Source of the DNA: Kluyveromyces lactis
Taxonomy: Eukaryota > Ascomycota > Saccharomycetes > Saccharomycetales > Saccharomycetaceae
Direction: 5' to 3'
DNA: 64,000 nucleotides
Assembly: GCF_000002515.2 (NCBI RefSeq)
Contig: NC_006037.1
Location: forward strand, 992,001-1,056,000
Positions 29,526-42,418 of this stretch are shown here, piece after piece. A program made the position numbers and the translations under genes. Every line of letters begins with the position of its first letter. The stretch's first letter is position 1. The notes under the pieces are model-generated. The model did not search any database, had not been told where the DNA came from, and saw only the letters and a list, made by a program, of their open reading frames with translations.

Positions 29526-30434
29526 ATGTCCACTTCCAATTGTAGGTTTTACGAGAACAAGTTCCCTGAAGTTGATGATGTTGTGATGGTAAACGTCCAA
29601 CAAATCGCTGAAATGGGTGCTTACGTTAGATTATTGGAATATGACAACATTGAAGGTATGGTTTTGTTATCTGAATTGTCAAGAAGACGTATTAGATCTA
29701 TCCAAAAGTTGATTCGTGTTGGTAAGAATGAAGTTGTCGTTGTATTAAGAGTGGATAAGGAGAAGGGTTATATTGATTTGTCTAAGCGTCGTGTTTCTGC
29801 AGAAGATGTCATCAAATGTGAAGAAAGATACCAAAAGTCCAAGGCCGTACATTCCATCTTGAGACAATGTGCTGAGAAATACCAAGTATCATTGGAAGAT
29901 TTGTACAAAGCTTATGCATGGCCTTTAAGTCGAAAGTACGGTCATGCTTACGATGCCTACAAGATGTCCATTGTGGACCCTAACGTTTGGGATGGTATTG
30001 AATCTATCAGCGACGAAATTTTCCAAGAATTGAAGGGCCAAATCACCAGAAGATTGACCCCACAAGCGGTCAAGATCAGAGCAGATGTCGAGGTTTCATG
30101 TTTCAGTTACGAGGGTATTGATGCTATCAAAGAAGCCCTAAAATCTGCTGAAGAGTTGTCCACTGAACAAATGCAAATCAAAGTCAAATTGGTGGCTGCC
30201 CCATTGTACGTCATCACCACCCAATCTTTGGACAAAGATCAAGGTGTTCAACTATTGGAAACTGCTATCGCAAAGATCGAAGAAGTCATTCTAAAGTACA
30301 ATGGTGTCTGTAATGTCACAATGGCTCCAAAGGCTGTCACCGCCACTGAAGATGCTGAATTACAAGCACTATTAGAATCCAAGGAATTAGAAGGTAGATC
30401 AGATTCCGAAGATGAAGACTCCGATTACGAATAG
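29526..30434 (+). CDS. SUI2: Translation initiation factor eIF2 alpha
   Basis: A 302-residue eIF2 alpha subunit (S. cerevisiae 304), part of the ternary complex that brings initiator tRNA to the ribosome. The start MSTSNCRFYENKFPEVDD is as in S. cerevisiae. An S1-type OB fold covers residues 15-90, and the phosphorylation loop LLSELSRRRIRS carries Ser52, the Gcn2 target, in its conserved RRRIRS context. A helical domain and an alpha-beta C-terminal domain follow, with an acidic end (SDSEDEDSDYE) that includes casein-kinase-2-like sites. Strong codon bias. Followed by MHO1 and TDH, the order found at S. cerevisiae YJR007W to YJR009C. Confidence 0.97.
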   Translation: MSTSNCRFYENKFPEVDDVVMVNVQQIAEMGAYVRLLEYDNIEGMVLLSELSRRRIRSIQKLIRVGKNEVVVVLRVDKEKGYIDLSKRRVSAEDVIKCEERYQKSKAVHSILRQCAEKYQVSLEDLYKAYAWPLSRKYGHAYDAYKMSIVDPNVWDGIESISDEIFQELKGQITRRLTPQAVKIRADVEVSCFSYEGIDAIKEALKSAEELSTEQMQIKVKLVAAPLYVITTQSLDKDQGVQLLETAIAKIEEVILKYNGVCNVTMAPKAVTATEDAELQALLESKELEGRSDSEDEDSDYE

Positions 30435-31062
30435 ATGGTTTAAAGTGAAACCAAAAAAAAAGGAATTAAAAAGATATACTTCTACTGCTTCCTGTTGTTA
30501 TACGTGTATACAGCGTTTCGATACCTATAAGTCTTTGCATGTCCTCTCTCCATTTCTTACTTCACTTAACATTGCATTATATTTACTGATGAAGATGAAA
30601 CAAAAACAAAAGGCCATTTTCTAACAGATGTTCAGGTAATAAACCTATGTTTCCACTTGACTGTGCAGAGAACTACTCTAGCATTTGAACAGGTGGTATC
30701 TGCCAATTACTGTCAGCCTTTCCATTCGATTACGACTGGACGTTTTAAAGGATTTTTACATTAGGAAACTCCCATTTTCCTTTTTTCTAGTTTCTTCTTA
30801 TAATAATAAAGGGAAGCTCCATAAATCCTTATTTTGAAAAAAGAGTGAAAAGTCTTTAAAGTACAACGAAACGAAACTTCTATGTAGTAACATTAGCACA
30901 TCGGGTATTTCATTTAAACGTGTATAATAAACTAATTCGAACGTCAACGTAATTTGCATTTATTCACAGCCTAGTTGGGATCCTGTATGGTATTTCATCG
31001 CTAGGCCAGGAAAATAATAAGAAAAAAAGGGAAACACATAGACAGATATAAGTCGCAATAAG
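30435..31062. other. Intergenic SUI2-MHO1
   Basis: About 630 AT-rich bases between two plus-strand genes, with A-runs near both ends. No gene, tRNA or recognisable snoRNA seen. Confidence 0.4.
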
Positions 31063-32028
31063 ATGAGTTCAGTAAGACCAGCTACTCATGCCGGATCATG
31101 GTATTCTTCTTCTCCTGCTTTGATAACTACGTTGCAACAACTATTGTCAAGAGACGAAGCGGTTCCTGGGACTAAGCATTTGATCTCTCCGCATGCTGGC
31201 TATAAGTACTGTGGGGATACGATGGCATTAGGATATTCCAAACTAGACTTTACTAATGTCAAGAGGTGTATCATAATGGGTCCATCACATCACATTTACT
31301 TTAAGAACAAGATTCAAGTTACCTCATTTGATGAGGTTAACACACCATTTGGAGACTTTAAAGTTGATGGTGGACTAAGAAATGAGTTGTTGGTTGGTGG
31401 GAAAGTTGTCTTGATGAGTAAAGAAGTTGATATGGACGAACATTCGCTTGAAATGCAGTTTCCGATGTTATGGGCAGCAGCAAAACTAAGGGGTGTGGAT
31501 CCTACCAATATAAAGATTTTACCGTTGCTAGTATCGCACAATTCAACAAAGGTTGACTTCGAGTTGGGGAAACTGCTACAAAAGTATGTAGATGATGAGG
31601 AGACTCTTTTCATCTTGAGTAGTGATTTTTGTCATTGGGGTCGTAGGTTTGGTTATACCGGATATGTAATGGAATCTAGTGATATTGATGAAAGTTTAGA
31701 GAATGATAGCGAAGTGGAATATTTGACCCAACGATCTTTCAACCATAAATCCTCACACAACGTCCCCATCTACAAGAGCATTGAAATATTGGATCAATAT
31801 GCCATGGATATCTTGGGTAAGAATACAGAAAACAAATACTATGATTGGAAGAAATATATTAATGTTACTGGAAATACAATTTGCGGTGAGCGACCTATTG
31901 GGGTATTCTTGTGTGCTATGTCACTGTTGAACAAACCATATCAGTTTAATTGGGCTCATTACTCACAAAGCAGTCAATGCGTTGATTTAGAGGATAGCAG
32001 TGTAAGCTATGCATCTGGATACTTCTAG
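31063..32028 (+). CDS. MHO1: Memo-family protein Mho1
   Basis: A 321-residue member of the MEMO family (S. cerevisiae Mho1, 338 residues). Human MEMO is a copper-binding, redox-linked protein; the yeast protein affects invasive growth. Family blocks are clear: ATHAGSWYSS, LISPHAGYKYCGDTMALGY, MGPSHHIYF, DEHSLEMQFPML, LSSDFCHWGRRFGY and the C-terminal GNTICGERPIGVFL, which supply the conserved His and Cys residues of the metal site. Order SUI2-MHO1-TDH is as in S. cerevisiae. Confidence 0.93.
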   Translation: MSSVRPATHAGSWYSSSPALITTLQQLLSRDEAVPGTKHLISPHAGYKYCGDTMALGYSKLDFTNVKRCIIMGPSHHIYFKNKIQVTSFDEVNTPFGDFKVDGGLRNELLVGGKVVLMSKEVDMDEHSLEMQFPMLWAAAKLRGVDPTNIKILPLLVSHNSTKVDFELGKLLQKYVDDEETLFILSSDFCHWGRRFGYTGYVMESSDIDESLENDSEVEYLTQRSFNHKSSHNVPIYKSIEILDQYAMDILGKNTENKYYDWKKYINVTGNTICGERPIGVFLCAMSLLNKPYQFNWAHYSQSSQCVDLEDSSVSYASGYF

Positions 32029-32296
32029 TTGATTATCTAGTCTTTATGTGTAAACTGTTTATGAAAGAAATTAGTTCGATTAATAATAATGAACACGATT
32101 ACCTATTGGTATAACATGGTTAGAAAACCGTTTTATTAATAAATTCTACGTAGTTATGTGGAATCATGAAAAGTAGATTAACATAGTTGGGACATTAATT
32201 GCTCAGCAATGAAGGGGTTGGTTGGATTAAAGATAAAGAAAGTAAGATATTTTCAATAGTAATTTTATCAGGAAAATATCAATTACATCAACCTCT

Positions 32297-34918
<2,622 letters not shown>

Positions 34919-36672
34919 ATGGTGGTCGGACATCTAGCCGGTGTACACGTAAGAAAAAGGAAAAGGTTTTATGTTCTTTTTTTTGGGTTGATCATTTCAA
35001 TTGTATGTCTGCTCAAATTCTCAGCCGCATTATTCGAATCTCATACTTCAAATAAAATCATAGAACAGCTTCATACCAAGTATATATTAAAAGGGATCAA
35101 AGAACCTTTTTGGGATGATGATATTTGCGTAGAATACTTTGATTCGCTGTATGCATTTGATACAGATTGGAAGATTAGGGATTTTTTTCATAATTATTCG
35201 TGGTTTCAATGGAGTGAAGGTATTTTTGATTCAGTAACACATCTGAGGGTATACGGTCATTGTTTTGTGTCCAATGCTGTTTCAGTACCAGCTCTGAAGA
35301 TGGAAGATATTGAGACTAGATTATTCCCAATGTTCACAAAAAAGATCCCAGTTTTCACTAGATGGGATGGTTTCTCCCCTGATGAATTTCCAATTCTGAG
35401 TAATCTCCCGAAAGATAATATCGAGCACGCTTCCAGGATCGAGGGCAGCCCCACAGGCTCGTTTTGGAGGACAGCGAAGGAACGCTATAATGGTAGAGGT
35501 ATTGTGATTAGTGTCAGTGACGGCATCCGTGTAAATGAAGTGAAAAGCTTAATGAGAACTTTAAGGCTTTTAAAGAACCGTTTGCCGATTCAGGTGGTTC
35601 ATAAAGGCGACCTTTCGGACTACTCTATAGGTGAAATTGTCAATGCAGGAAGGGCAAAACTGACAATAGAAATAGGCGGTGAAGATCTTGATGTTGAATA
35701 TCCACAGGAGGTCTGGTTCGTTAACGCTGGAAATTGTATAACGCAAGAGAGTCTCCGACTTTTTCAGAGATTTAATAACAAATGGATAGCATCCTTGTTC
35801 AATTCTTTTGAGGAGATGATATTGATGGATACTGACGTTGCTCCGGTTGTTAATCCAGCAGAACTATTTGAGACAAAAGAATATCTGGATAACGGGGCAC
35901 ACTTCTTTCGGGACAGGCTTCTGAACGAATACACTAAGAGAAGTTCGGTGCATCTGTTCAAGAACCTGATGGTATCAGATAAAGAGTATGAACTTTTCCG
36001 ATTCCCCAGAGTATCCAGGGTTACACTTCAAAATCCATTTTCAAAGTACGGTCAAAGCATGTTATGGAAAGTGGAGTGGTCACAATCAATCGCTCGAAAA
36101 ACTTGCCTGGGTTACTTATTGCAACAGTGTTACAATTGTGGCAACCTACAAGTGAACCTTTTCATGGGGACAAAGAGTTATTCTGGTTAGGACAATCAAT
36201 TTCTGGCAATGAAGATTACCAATTCAATAGGTACGCGGGCAGTGACATTGGCACGTTAGAACACAATGACCATGAAGATAGTGTACATGTTTGCTCTACT
36301 CAAATAGGACATTTCGATGAAAACTTTCGGCTTCTATGGATAAATGGAGGTTTGAAAACTTGTAAATTCCCTTCATCAGGGTACGATTACTCTAAAAACA
36401 AAGCACTAAGGCGTGTTTTCCAATCTGCAGATGATCTCAAAAAACATTACGAATCAGCAATTGTTATAGATGGAGCGCTCGTGCCTATGTACCCGTTGGA
36501 CATCAAGAAAGTTCAGGGTTCGATGTTCAAACAGAATTATGACTTAGGTTGCCTTGGTTATGTTTGGTGTGCATCTAATAGTCCTGGTACACCAAATGTG
36601 AAAACAGTAAGTTTCAATGAGGAACAGATAGGATCGATGAGGAGGATAATAAAAGTATGGAATATAAATTGA
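34919..36672 (+). pseudogene. MNN1/MNT-family alpha-1,3-mannosyltransferase with a frame break
   Basis: Golgi type II mannosyltransferase that caps N- and O-linked mannans. A short cytosolic basic N-terminus (VRKRKRF) is followed by a membrane anchor at about 20-38 and a lumenal catalytic domain with the DxD-type motif LMDTDVAP near residue 303. The first frame runs from 34919 to about 36190 and the C-terminal catalytic part continues in a different frame from about 36060 to 36672, starting with MESGVVTINRSK and HGDKELFWLGQ, which are core family motifs. The combined span (about 584 codons) equals the usual length of Mnt2, so the simplest reading is one single-base shift close to 36050-36064. 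This is either a genuine recent pseudogene or a sequencing error. Confidence 0.8.
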
Positions 36673-37031
36673 CAATGATCTTTATCTAAGTATTCACAAG
36701 CGTCCAGCTTCAAACTTATATCTAGTCTTCTGCAATGTATATATTCAAGAGAATAAGTCGATAACGCATAGGTCATAGAGTCAATGCGAAAATAATTAAT
36801 GCAACATACACTTACAATTTCTTTAAATTCAGTTATCTAATACAATACCAAGCCTAGCAAGTTAGTAAATTTTTTTTCACTTCTAAAACTGTCGGTTCCT
36901 AAAGCATTCTGTCCAACGGTATTCAATTTGGACATTTTCAACTCGAAAGTGAAATTTGAAGGAAAAAAAATAATTTTGTTGAAAGGAGTATTCAAGGGTC
37001 AAAGAAAAGTCTTCGAAATATCACATAATTA
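36673..37031. other. Intergenic
   Basis: About 360 AT-rich bases with several A and T runs. No gene seen. Confidence 0.4.
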
Positions 37032-37448
37032 ATGGTGTTTCCCATTTGTAATGAAAATCTATTTACGGAAGTTTGTAAATCAGTCAACGAAGATCCATCA
37101 GATGTTTTACGACTGGCCAAAAAGACCGCTGGCCGGCGATCTGAAAAGTTAAAGAAACGAAGATGGAGACAGTGCAAAGTAGAAGAGGAAGAGGAAGAGG
37201 ACCCCGATGTTGTGCCTCCAACTCCTAAAGATAAAACAATCGCGTTTGGAAAACGTAGGAACCGAAAGGAAAATCGCAACAGTCATCTGTTCTTCAAAAA
37301 GTATCAAATCCTAACGTCTCACAGTACACTGATAACAGGAAAAAAAAACGTTCACCGAAAGAGGTGCAAGGTTCCAACCGAAGACGAGAATGATGTACCC
37401 GTCCTATCCACGATAAAGCGTGATAGCTTGCTCAGAGTTTCAATATGA
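37032..37448 (+). CDS. Hypothetical basic protein
   Basis: A 138-codon ORF with an ATG start that I do not recognise. It has a helical N-terminus (NLFTEVCKSVNEDPSDVLRL), a very basic stretch (AGRRSEKLKKRRWRQ), a run of seven acidic residues, then PDVVPPTPKDK and a second basic cluster (FGKRRNRKEN). Such composition suggests a nuclear or nucleolar protein. Beyond residue 80 an alternative frame looks at least as protein-like, so a frame change inside a longer gene is possible. No neighbour supports a function. Confidence 0.4.
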   Translation: MVFPICNENLFTEVCKSVNEDPSDVLRLAKKTAGRRSEKLKKRRWRQCKVEEEEEEDPDVVPPTPKDKTIAFGKRRNRKENRNSHLFFKKYQILTSHSTLITGKKNVHRKRCKVPTEDENDVPVLSTIKRDSLLRVSI

Positions 37449-39061
37449 CCTGTTGCCATAGCTAGATCCAGACTCTGACTCAATTTCGTCGAAATCTGAT
37501 ACGAGGATCAGTAAGAATGTCTGTCAACCTGACAGAATGCAAAGAAAGACCATCATTTCCTTCCCTCTGAACCCTTTTCACTACAGCGTGGAGAGTTTCG
37601 AGATTTACAATTTCTCAGAACGAGACCCGAGAAATTAAGAGACATTTCCGATCCTCTGTTATCGTCTAGACCCTAATGCTACCCTTTTGCGGCCGAAAAA
37701 GAATATTACTGTATACATAAGTTCTGCGATGATCTATATGCAGCCGTAATCTTTGTGGCACCTCACTCCCCCGGATCGGAATCGTAATACTTGATAAGGG
37801 AAAGGAGAAATGATGCGAAGTTTCGAAAACGGTATGAACGAAAAGCAAGAACAGAACCACCTATAGAATGATCTATAGTTGGCACTGTACCGGTCTCACT
37901 AGGTTATCATACCGGGAGTGCAGCTTTTTCTGAAGCTCCCGTTTTTTTTCGATCTTCCCCGGTTTCTTTCTGCTTTTGTGCACCATGCATGGGAAATGCA
38001 TGAAAAACGAAAAAAAAAACATTCGATCTGCAGTGACGTAAGTGGAATCGAGATCTACAAGAACAAAAGGAAAACCCTTTGAACGCTTTCATCGTTCTGT
38101 CTTTTCACATATGAACCGCAGATAGTTTTGCAGACTTCCCTGTGAAGCGATCGGGATGTGACAGGGAGGGACGAAGAGCAGAACAGAACAGGACTGACTG
38201 AGACACAGGCAGCAGAAACCGGACAATTTTTCATTCGAAATGGAACGTATATGTTTTGTCATATGGCACGTAGTGTCCGTGGGGATCTATTTATTTTTCT
38301 GGATCTATTCCGATGCAACTAATTACCGGAATGTTATCTATTATTACTGTAATAATATTAACAATAATACTAATAATACTACCCAGTACTATCAACAATA
38401 TTCAACGCTAACAAAGTCACTGGCATCATAGTAGATCTATGCATGATATTCGCTATTTCGGTATGAGAATCGATTTTTATTTTTGAAAGTCTCTAGATTT
38501 TTCACATCTTTTTGGTAAATATATTGGTTGTGAGGGATACGAGAGAAATATTGTCTAATCTCTCCACTTATTAGAAGTATAAGGACGAGAATGTTTGCAA
38601 ATCAACAGATTGACTCTCTGTAGAAGATGTTCGCAAAAAAAAAAAGACTCCTGCATCGGTTTATTCGAGACATACTGCTCATGTCATGTGTGGTTTTTGA
38701 AACCATAAGTCTTTGTTGAATTTGCAATGGTGCTATAATCTCCATTTTGAGAGGAAATTGGTATACACAATTGTATCATCTCTATCTCTCAATGTCCATT
38801 GGATGGTAAAATGTCAAGGGTTATTTTCGAGTATTTCGTTGAACTTTGATGATCAACCGTCTAATAGGTCTGTGACCGTTTTCCATATAAGTATAACATG
38901 ATTTTTTGGTCTGTACCTCAGATCTATGTTAGGCTTTATTTCATGTAACATCGCTTAAATTCCATTTGACTCGCAGTTCTGAAACATAAACTAAAAACTA
39001 CATCCTTCGCTTTAACTGACAGTAAAATAAGATAAAACCAGAAAGTCTTCAATTATATTGT
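37449..39061. other. Long upstream region of adhesin gene
   Basis: About 1.6 kb without a convincing gene, AT-rich, including an AAT/TAA-rich low-complexity stretch at about 38335-38400 and several poly-A runs. Long intergenic promoters are typical of flocculin genes such as FLO11, where many regulators act. Scattered ORFs of 60-65 codons are not called. Confidence 0.5.
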
Positions 39062-42000
39062 ATGATGCTGACGAAAGGTTTTTCTTTGCTATTGCTGTTT
39101 TTACTACCTTTCAGTAATGCAGAGTCACAGAATACTGATGGTGGGACCATTCTCGGTTGTAAGCCTTCCAAGAATTCTCCCTCTTCAGGTTTTGAAGTCG
39201 CTTATTATCATTATCCAATGGTACCTTCAGGAAAAGGATGCTATAATTACGATGCTACTTACCAAACCGAAGCTTACCAACACGGTGGCTATGAGACCTA
39301 TGGTGGTGGATTAATCGGTAAGAGTTCTGGTGTCACTGATTTGACTTTCAAGTCTACTGCTGCCAGCAACAGTTGTTCCAAACCAGTTAAGGCTAGATTG
39401 CCATCCAACTATAATTATAATACCCAAATTACTGTCACCAATTTCTCCATGTTAATTACCGGCTATTTTTATGCTCCAAAGACCGGTAGTTATGAATTTA
39501 TCTTGGACTACATTGACGATCTTACATATTTGAATGTGGGTGCCGGTAGAGCCTTCGACTGTTGTGGGAAGACCTCATCAGTATCTAATCCAGGACCGTT
39601 CGATCTTTCTGTTATGTGGCCTCAAACTCAAAACACTGCAACTGTATATCTGTTGGGTGGTTTCTATTATCCGCTCAGAATCTTTTACATTAACAGAGAG
39701 GGTGTTGGTGGATTAACTGTTACTTTCAAAGATGCTGATGGTGTTCTTCACAAGACTTTCAAGAACTTTATCTTTTCAATCCCCGATGGTAAAGAATGTC
39801 CTGTTCCAGTTCATACGACTACTGTACCATGGGACGAATCTTATACTACAACTTTTACCACAGTGTCCGAATACACCAATGACTCTGGTAAAACTGTTAC
39901 TGAGAACGTCATCGTCGTCCAGACTCCGGAGGTTCACACCGCCACGACCACCTACACGGGGTGGACTGGTACTGAAACCAAAACATACGCTACTGAAACC
40001 ATCACGGTTACCGGCGAAGATGGAATTCCAACGATCAAGACCATCTACTCTGTTAAGACTCCGGAGGTAAATACCGCCACGACCACCTACACAGGTTGGA
40101 CTGGTACTGAAACCAAAACATACGCTACTGAAACCATCACGGTTACCGGTGAAGATGGAATTCCAACGATCAAGACCATCTACTCTGTTAAGACTCCGGA
40201 GGTAAATACCGAGACAACAACATATACAGGTTGGACTGGTACTGAAACCAAAACATACGCTACTGAAACCATCACGGTTACCGGTGAAGATGGAATTCCA
40301 ACGATCAAGACCATCTACTCTGTTAAGACTCCGGAGGTAAATACCGCCACGACCACCTACACAGGTTGGACTGGTACTGAAACCAAAACATACGCTACTG
40401 AAACCATCACGGTTACCGGTGAAGATGGAATTCCAACGATCAAGACCATCTACTCTGTTAAGACTCCTGAACCGGAAACCACAGCGCATACTGCTACCAC
40501 GACATACATTAAGTGGGGTGGTAAAATCACCACGACATATGCAACCGAGAAGGTGACTTTCACTGGCGAAGACGGTAAGCCTACCATCGAGACCATCTAT
40601 TATGTCAAGACGCCTGTAGAGAAAACTCCTTATGGACATACGTCTACAACCGCGTACACCAGCTGGGGTGGTAAGATAACCACTACTTATGCAACCGAGA
40701 AGGTGACTTTCACTGGCGAAGACGGTAAGCCTACCATCGAGACCATCTATTATGTCAAGACGCCTGTAGAGAAAACTCCTTATGGACATACGTCTACAAC
40801 CGCGTACACCAGCTGGGGTGGTAAGATAACCACTACTTATGCAACCGAGAAGGTGACTTTCACTGGCGAAGACGGTAAGCCTACCATCGAGACCATCTAT
40901 TATGTCAAGACGCCTGTAGAGAAAACTCCTTATGGACATACGTCTACAACCGCGTACACCAGCTGGGGTGGTAAGATAACCACTACTTATGCAACCGAGA
41001 AGGTGACTTTCACTGGCGAAGACGGTAAGCCTACCATCGAGACCATCTATTATGTCAAGACGCCTGTAGAGAAAACTCCTTATGGACATACGTCTACAAC
41101 CGCGTACACCAGCTGGGGTGGTAAGATAACCACTACTTATGCAACCGAGAAGGTGACTTTCACTGGCGAAGACGGTAAGCCTACCATCGAGACCATCTAT
41201 TATGTCAAGACGCCTGTAGAGAAAACTCCTTATGGACATACGTCTACAACCGCGTACACCAGCTGGGGTGGTAAGATAACCACTACTTATGCAACCGAGA
41301 AGGTGACTTTCACTGGCGAAGACGGTAAGCCTACCATCGAGACCATCTATTATGTCAAGACGCCTGTAGAGAAAACTCCTTATGGACATACGTCTACAAC
41401 CGCGTACACCAGCTGGGGTGGTAAGATAACCACTACTTATGCAACCGAGAAGGTGACTTTCACTGGCGAAGACGGTAAGCCTACCATCGAGACCATCTAT
41501 TATGTCAAGACGCCTGTAGAGAAAACTCCTTATGGACATACGTCTACAACCGCGTACACCAGCTGGGGTGGTAAGATAACCACTACTTATGCAACCGAGA
41601 AGGTGACTTTCACTGGCGAAGACGGTAAGCCTACCATCGAGACCATCTATTATGTCAAGACGCCTGTAGAGAAAACTACTTATGGACATACGTCTACAAC
41701 CGCGTACACTAGCTGGACCGGTGAGTACTCCACCACTTTCGCTACCAAAGTTGTAACTATCATTGGCGGAGATGGAAAACCAACCGTAAAAACCATTTAT
41801 TCAGTTCAAACACCAGAAAGCGTCAAACCATCATTTAGTGGTTGGTTTAGTAACACTACTACATCGCACACCATTACGTCCTCCTCTACATCATCAGACT
41901 CAACCACATCTGATATAACTTCAACAGAACCAATCTTCTCCTTGACTACTGTCACTACAACAAGTAATGGTGTTACCACCGTCTACACTACTACCTGTCC

Positions 42001-42418
42001 TATTGATACTACTCTCACTGAAAGTACGTCTTGCGAGTCTCTCACCTCCAAGTCGAAGACGGAGCATGAAACCACTAGTTCCCAAATCTCCTACAGCACA
42101 AACTCAAAAGAAGAAGAAGGAGAAGAAGACGTTTTCAATAACGAAAGACCGACTTCTACTGAGTCAAATGAGGAACTCATCTCGAGCACTCAGATAGTAT
42201 CGCTCTCTCAAACTGAAGTGACTCCTTCAAGCGATATTATTATCACGTCTTATGCGTCAAGCGCAACTGAAACTGTCCAAGAACAACATAGCTTTGAAGG
42301 AGAAACACAAACATTATCTAGTTCGTCATCTACGGCTGATACGATATCAGTATTCGAGGGTAGTGCTGTAAAGCTACTTGTAACTCCTTTCATTGCGGTA
42401 TTCTTAGCATTATTATGA
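39062..42418 (+). CDS. Flocculin-type adhesin with PA14 domain and tandem repeats
   Basis: A 1118-residue GPI-anchored cell-surface adhesin. Residues 1-20 are a signal peptide. A PA14 lectin domain spans about 30-250, resembling Flo1/Flo5: SQNTDGG, FYAPKTGSYEFIL, the Ca-binding DD pair (Asp152-Asp153) in a DcisD-like turn, AFDCCG, and GGFYYPLRIFYIN. Then come four 45-residue repeats of the Flo type (TTTYTGWTGTETKTYATETI) and eight or nine 50-residue repeats (TAYTSWGGKITTTYATEKVT), which form the O-mannosylated stalk. A Ser/Thr-rich region with a short Glu/Lys-rich insert follows, ending in a GPI signal (LLVTPFIAVFLALL). Sugar specificity cannot be fixed by eye. A role in flocculation or adhesion is inferred from the family. 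Confidence 0.92.
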   Translation: MMLTKGFSLLLLFLLPFSNAESQNTDGGTILGCKPSKNSPSSGFEVAYYHYPMVPSGKGCYNYDATYQTEAYQHGGYETYGGGLIGKSSGVTDLTFKSTAASNSCSKPVKARLPSNYNYNTQITVTNFSMLITGYFYAPKTGSYEFILDYIDDLTYLNVGAGRAFDCCGKTSSVSNPGPFDLSVMWPQTQNTATVYLLGGFYYPLRIFYINREGVGGLTVTFKDADGVLHKTFKNFIFSIPDGKECPVPVHTTTVPWDESYTTTFTTVSEYTNDSGKTVTENVIVVQTPEVHTATTTYTGWTGTETKTYATETITVTGEDGIPTIKTIYSVKTPEVNTATTTYTGWTGTETKTYATETITVTGEDGIPTIKTIYSVKTPEVNTETTTYTGWTGTETKTYATETITVTGEDGIPTIKTIYSVKTPEVNTATTTYTGWTGTETKTYATETITVTGEDGIPTIKTIYSVKTPEPETTAHTATTTYIKWGGKITTTYATEKVTFTGEDGKPTIETIYYVKTPVEKTPYGHTSTTAYTSWGGKITTTYATEKVTFTGEDGKPTIETIYYVKTPVEKTPYGHTSTTAYTSWGGKITTTYATEKVTFTGEDGKPTIETIYYVKTPVEKTPYGHTSTTAYTSWGGKITTTYATEKVTFTGEDGKPTIETIYYVKTPVEKTPYGHTSTTAYTSWGGKITTTYATEKVTFTGEDGKPTIETIYYVKTPVEKTPYGHTSTTAYTSWGGKITTTYATEKVTFTGEDGKPTIETIYYVKTPVEKTPYGHTSTTAYTSWGGKITTTYATEKVTFTGEDGKPTIETIYYVKTPVEKTPYGHTSTTAYTSWGGKITTTYATEKVTFTGEDGKPTIETIYYVKTPVEKTTYGHTSTTAYTSWTGEYSTTFATKVVTIIGGDGKPTVKTIYSVQTPESVKPSFSGWFSNTTTSHTITSSSTSSDSTTSDITSTEPIFSLTTVTTTSNGVTTVYTTTCPIDTTLTESTSCESLTSKSKTEHETTSSQISYSTNSKEEEGEEDVFNNERPTSTESNEELISSTQIVSLSQTEVTPSSDIIITSYASSATETVQEQHSFEGETQTLSSSSSTADTISVFEGSAVKLLVTPFIAVFLALL
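39941..40480 (+). repeat. Four 135-bp tandem repeats (type A) in adhesin
   Basis: In-frame units of 135 bases (45 codons) starting at about 39941, 40076, 40211 and 40346. They are nearly identical; the start of the third has several changes (GAGACAACAACATAT instead of GCCACGACCACCTAC). They encode a Flo-type beta-repeat ending SVKTPEV. Confidence 0.9.
40487..41830 (+). repeat. 150-bp tandem repeats (type B) in adhesin
   Basis: Units of 150 bases (50 codons). The first (40487-40636) is divergent in its 5' half. Seven units (40637-41686) are identical base for base except one change near 41678 in the last. A ninth, degenerate unit follows (41687-41830). The perfect identity points to recent expansion or active homogenisation. 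Confidence 0.93.

Noticed and set aside
30412-30624. 70-codon ORF at the end of SUI2
   Set aside because: Overlaps the SUI2 C-terminus in another frame and runs through its 3' region; no features.
39776-41689. 637-codon ORF antisense to the adhesin repeats
   Set aside because: It exists because the 135-bp and 150-bp units lack stops on the reverse strand; the repeats are multiples of three and the sense strand has signal peptide, PA14 domain and GPI signal.
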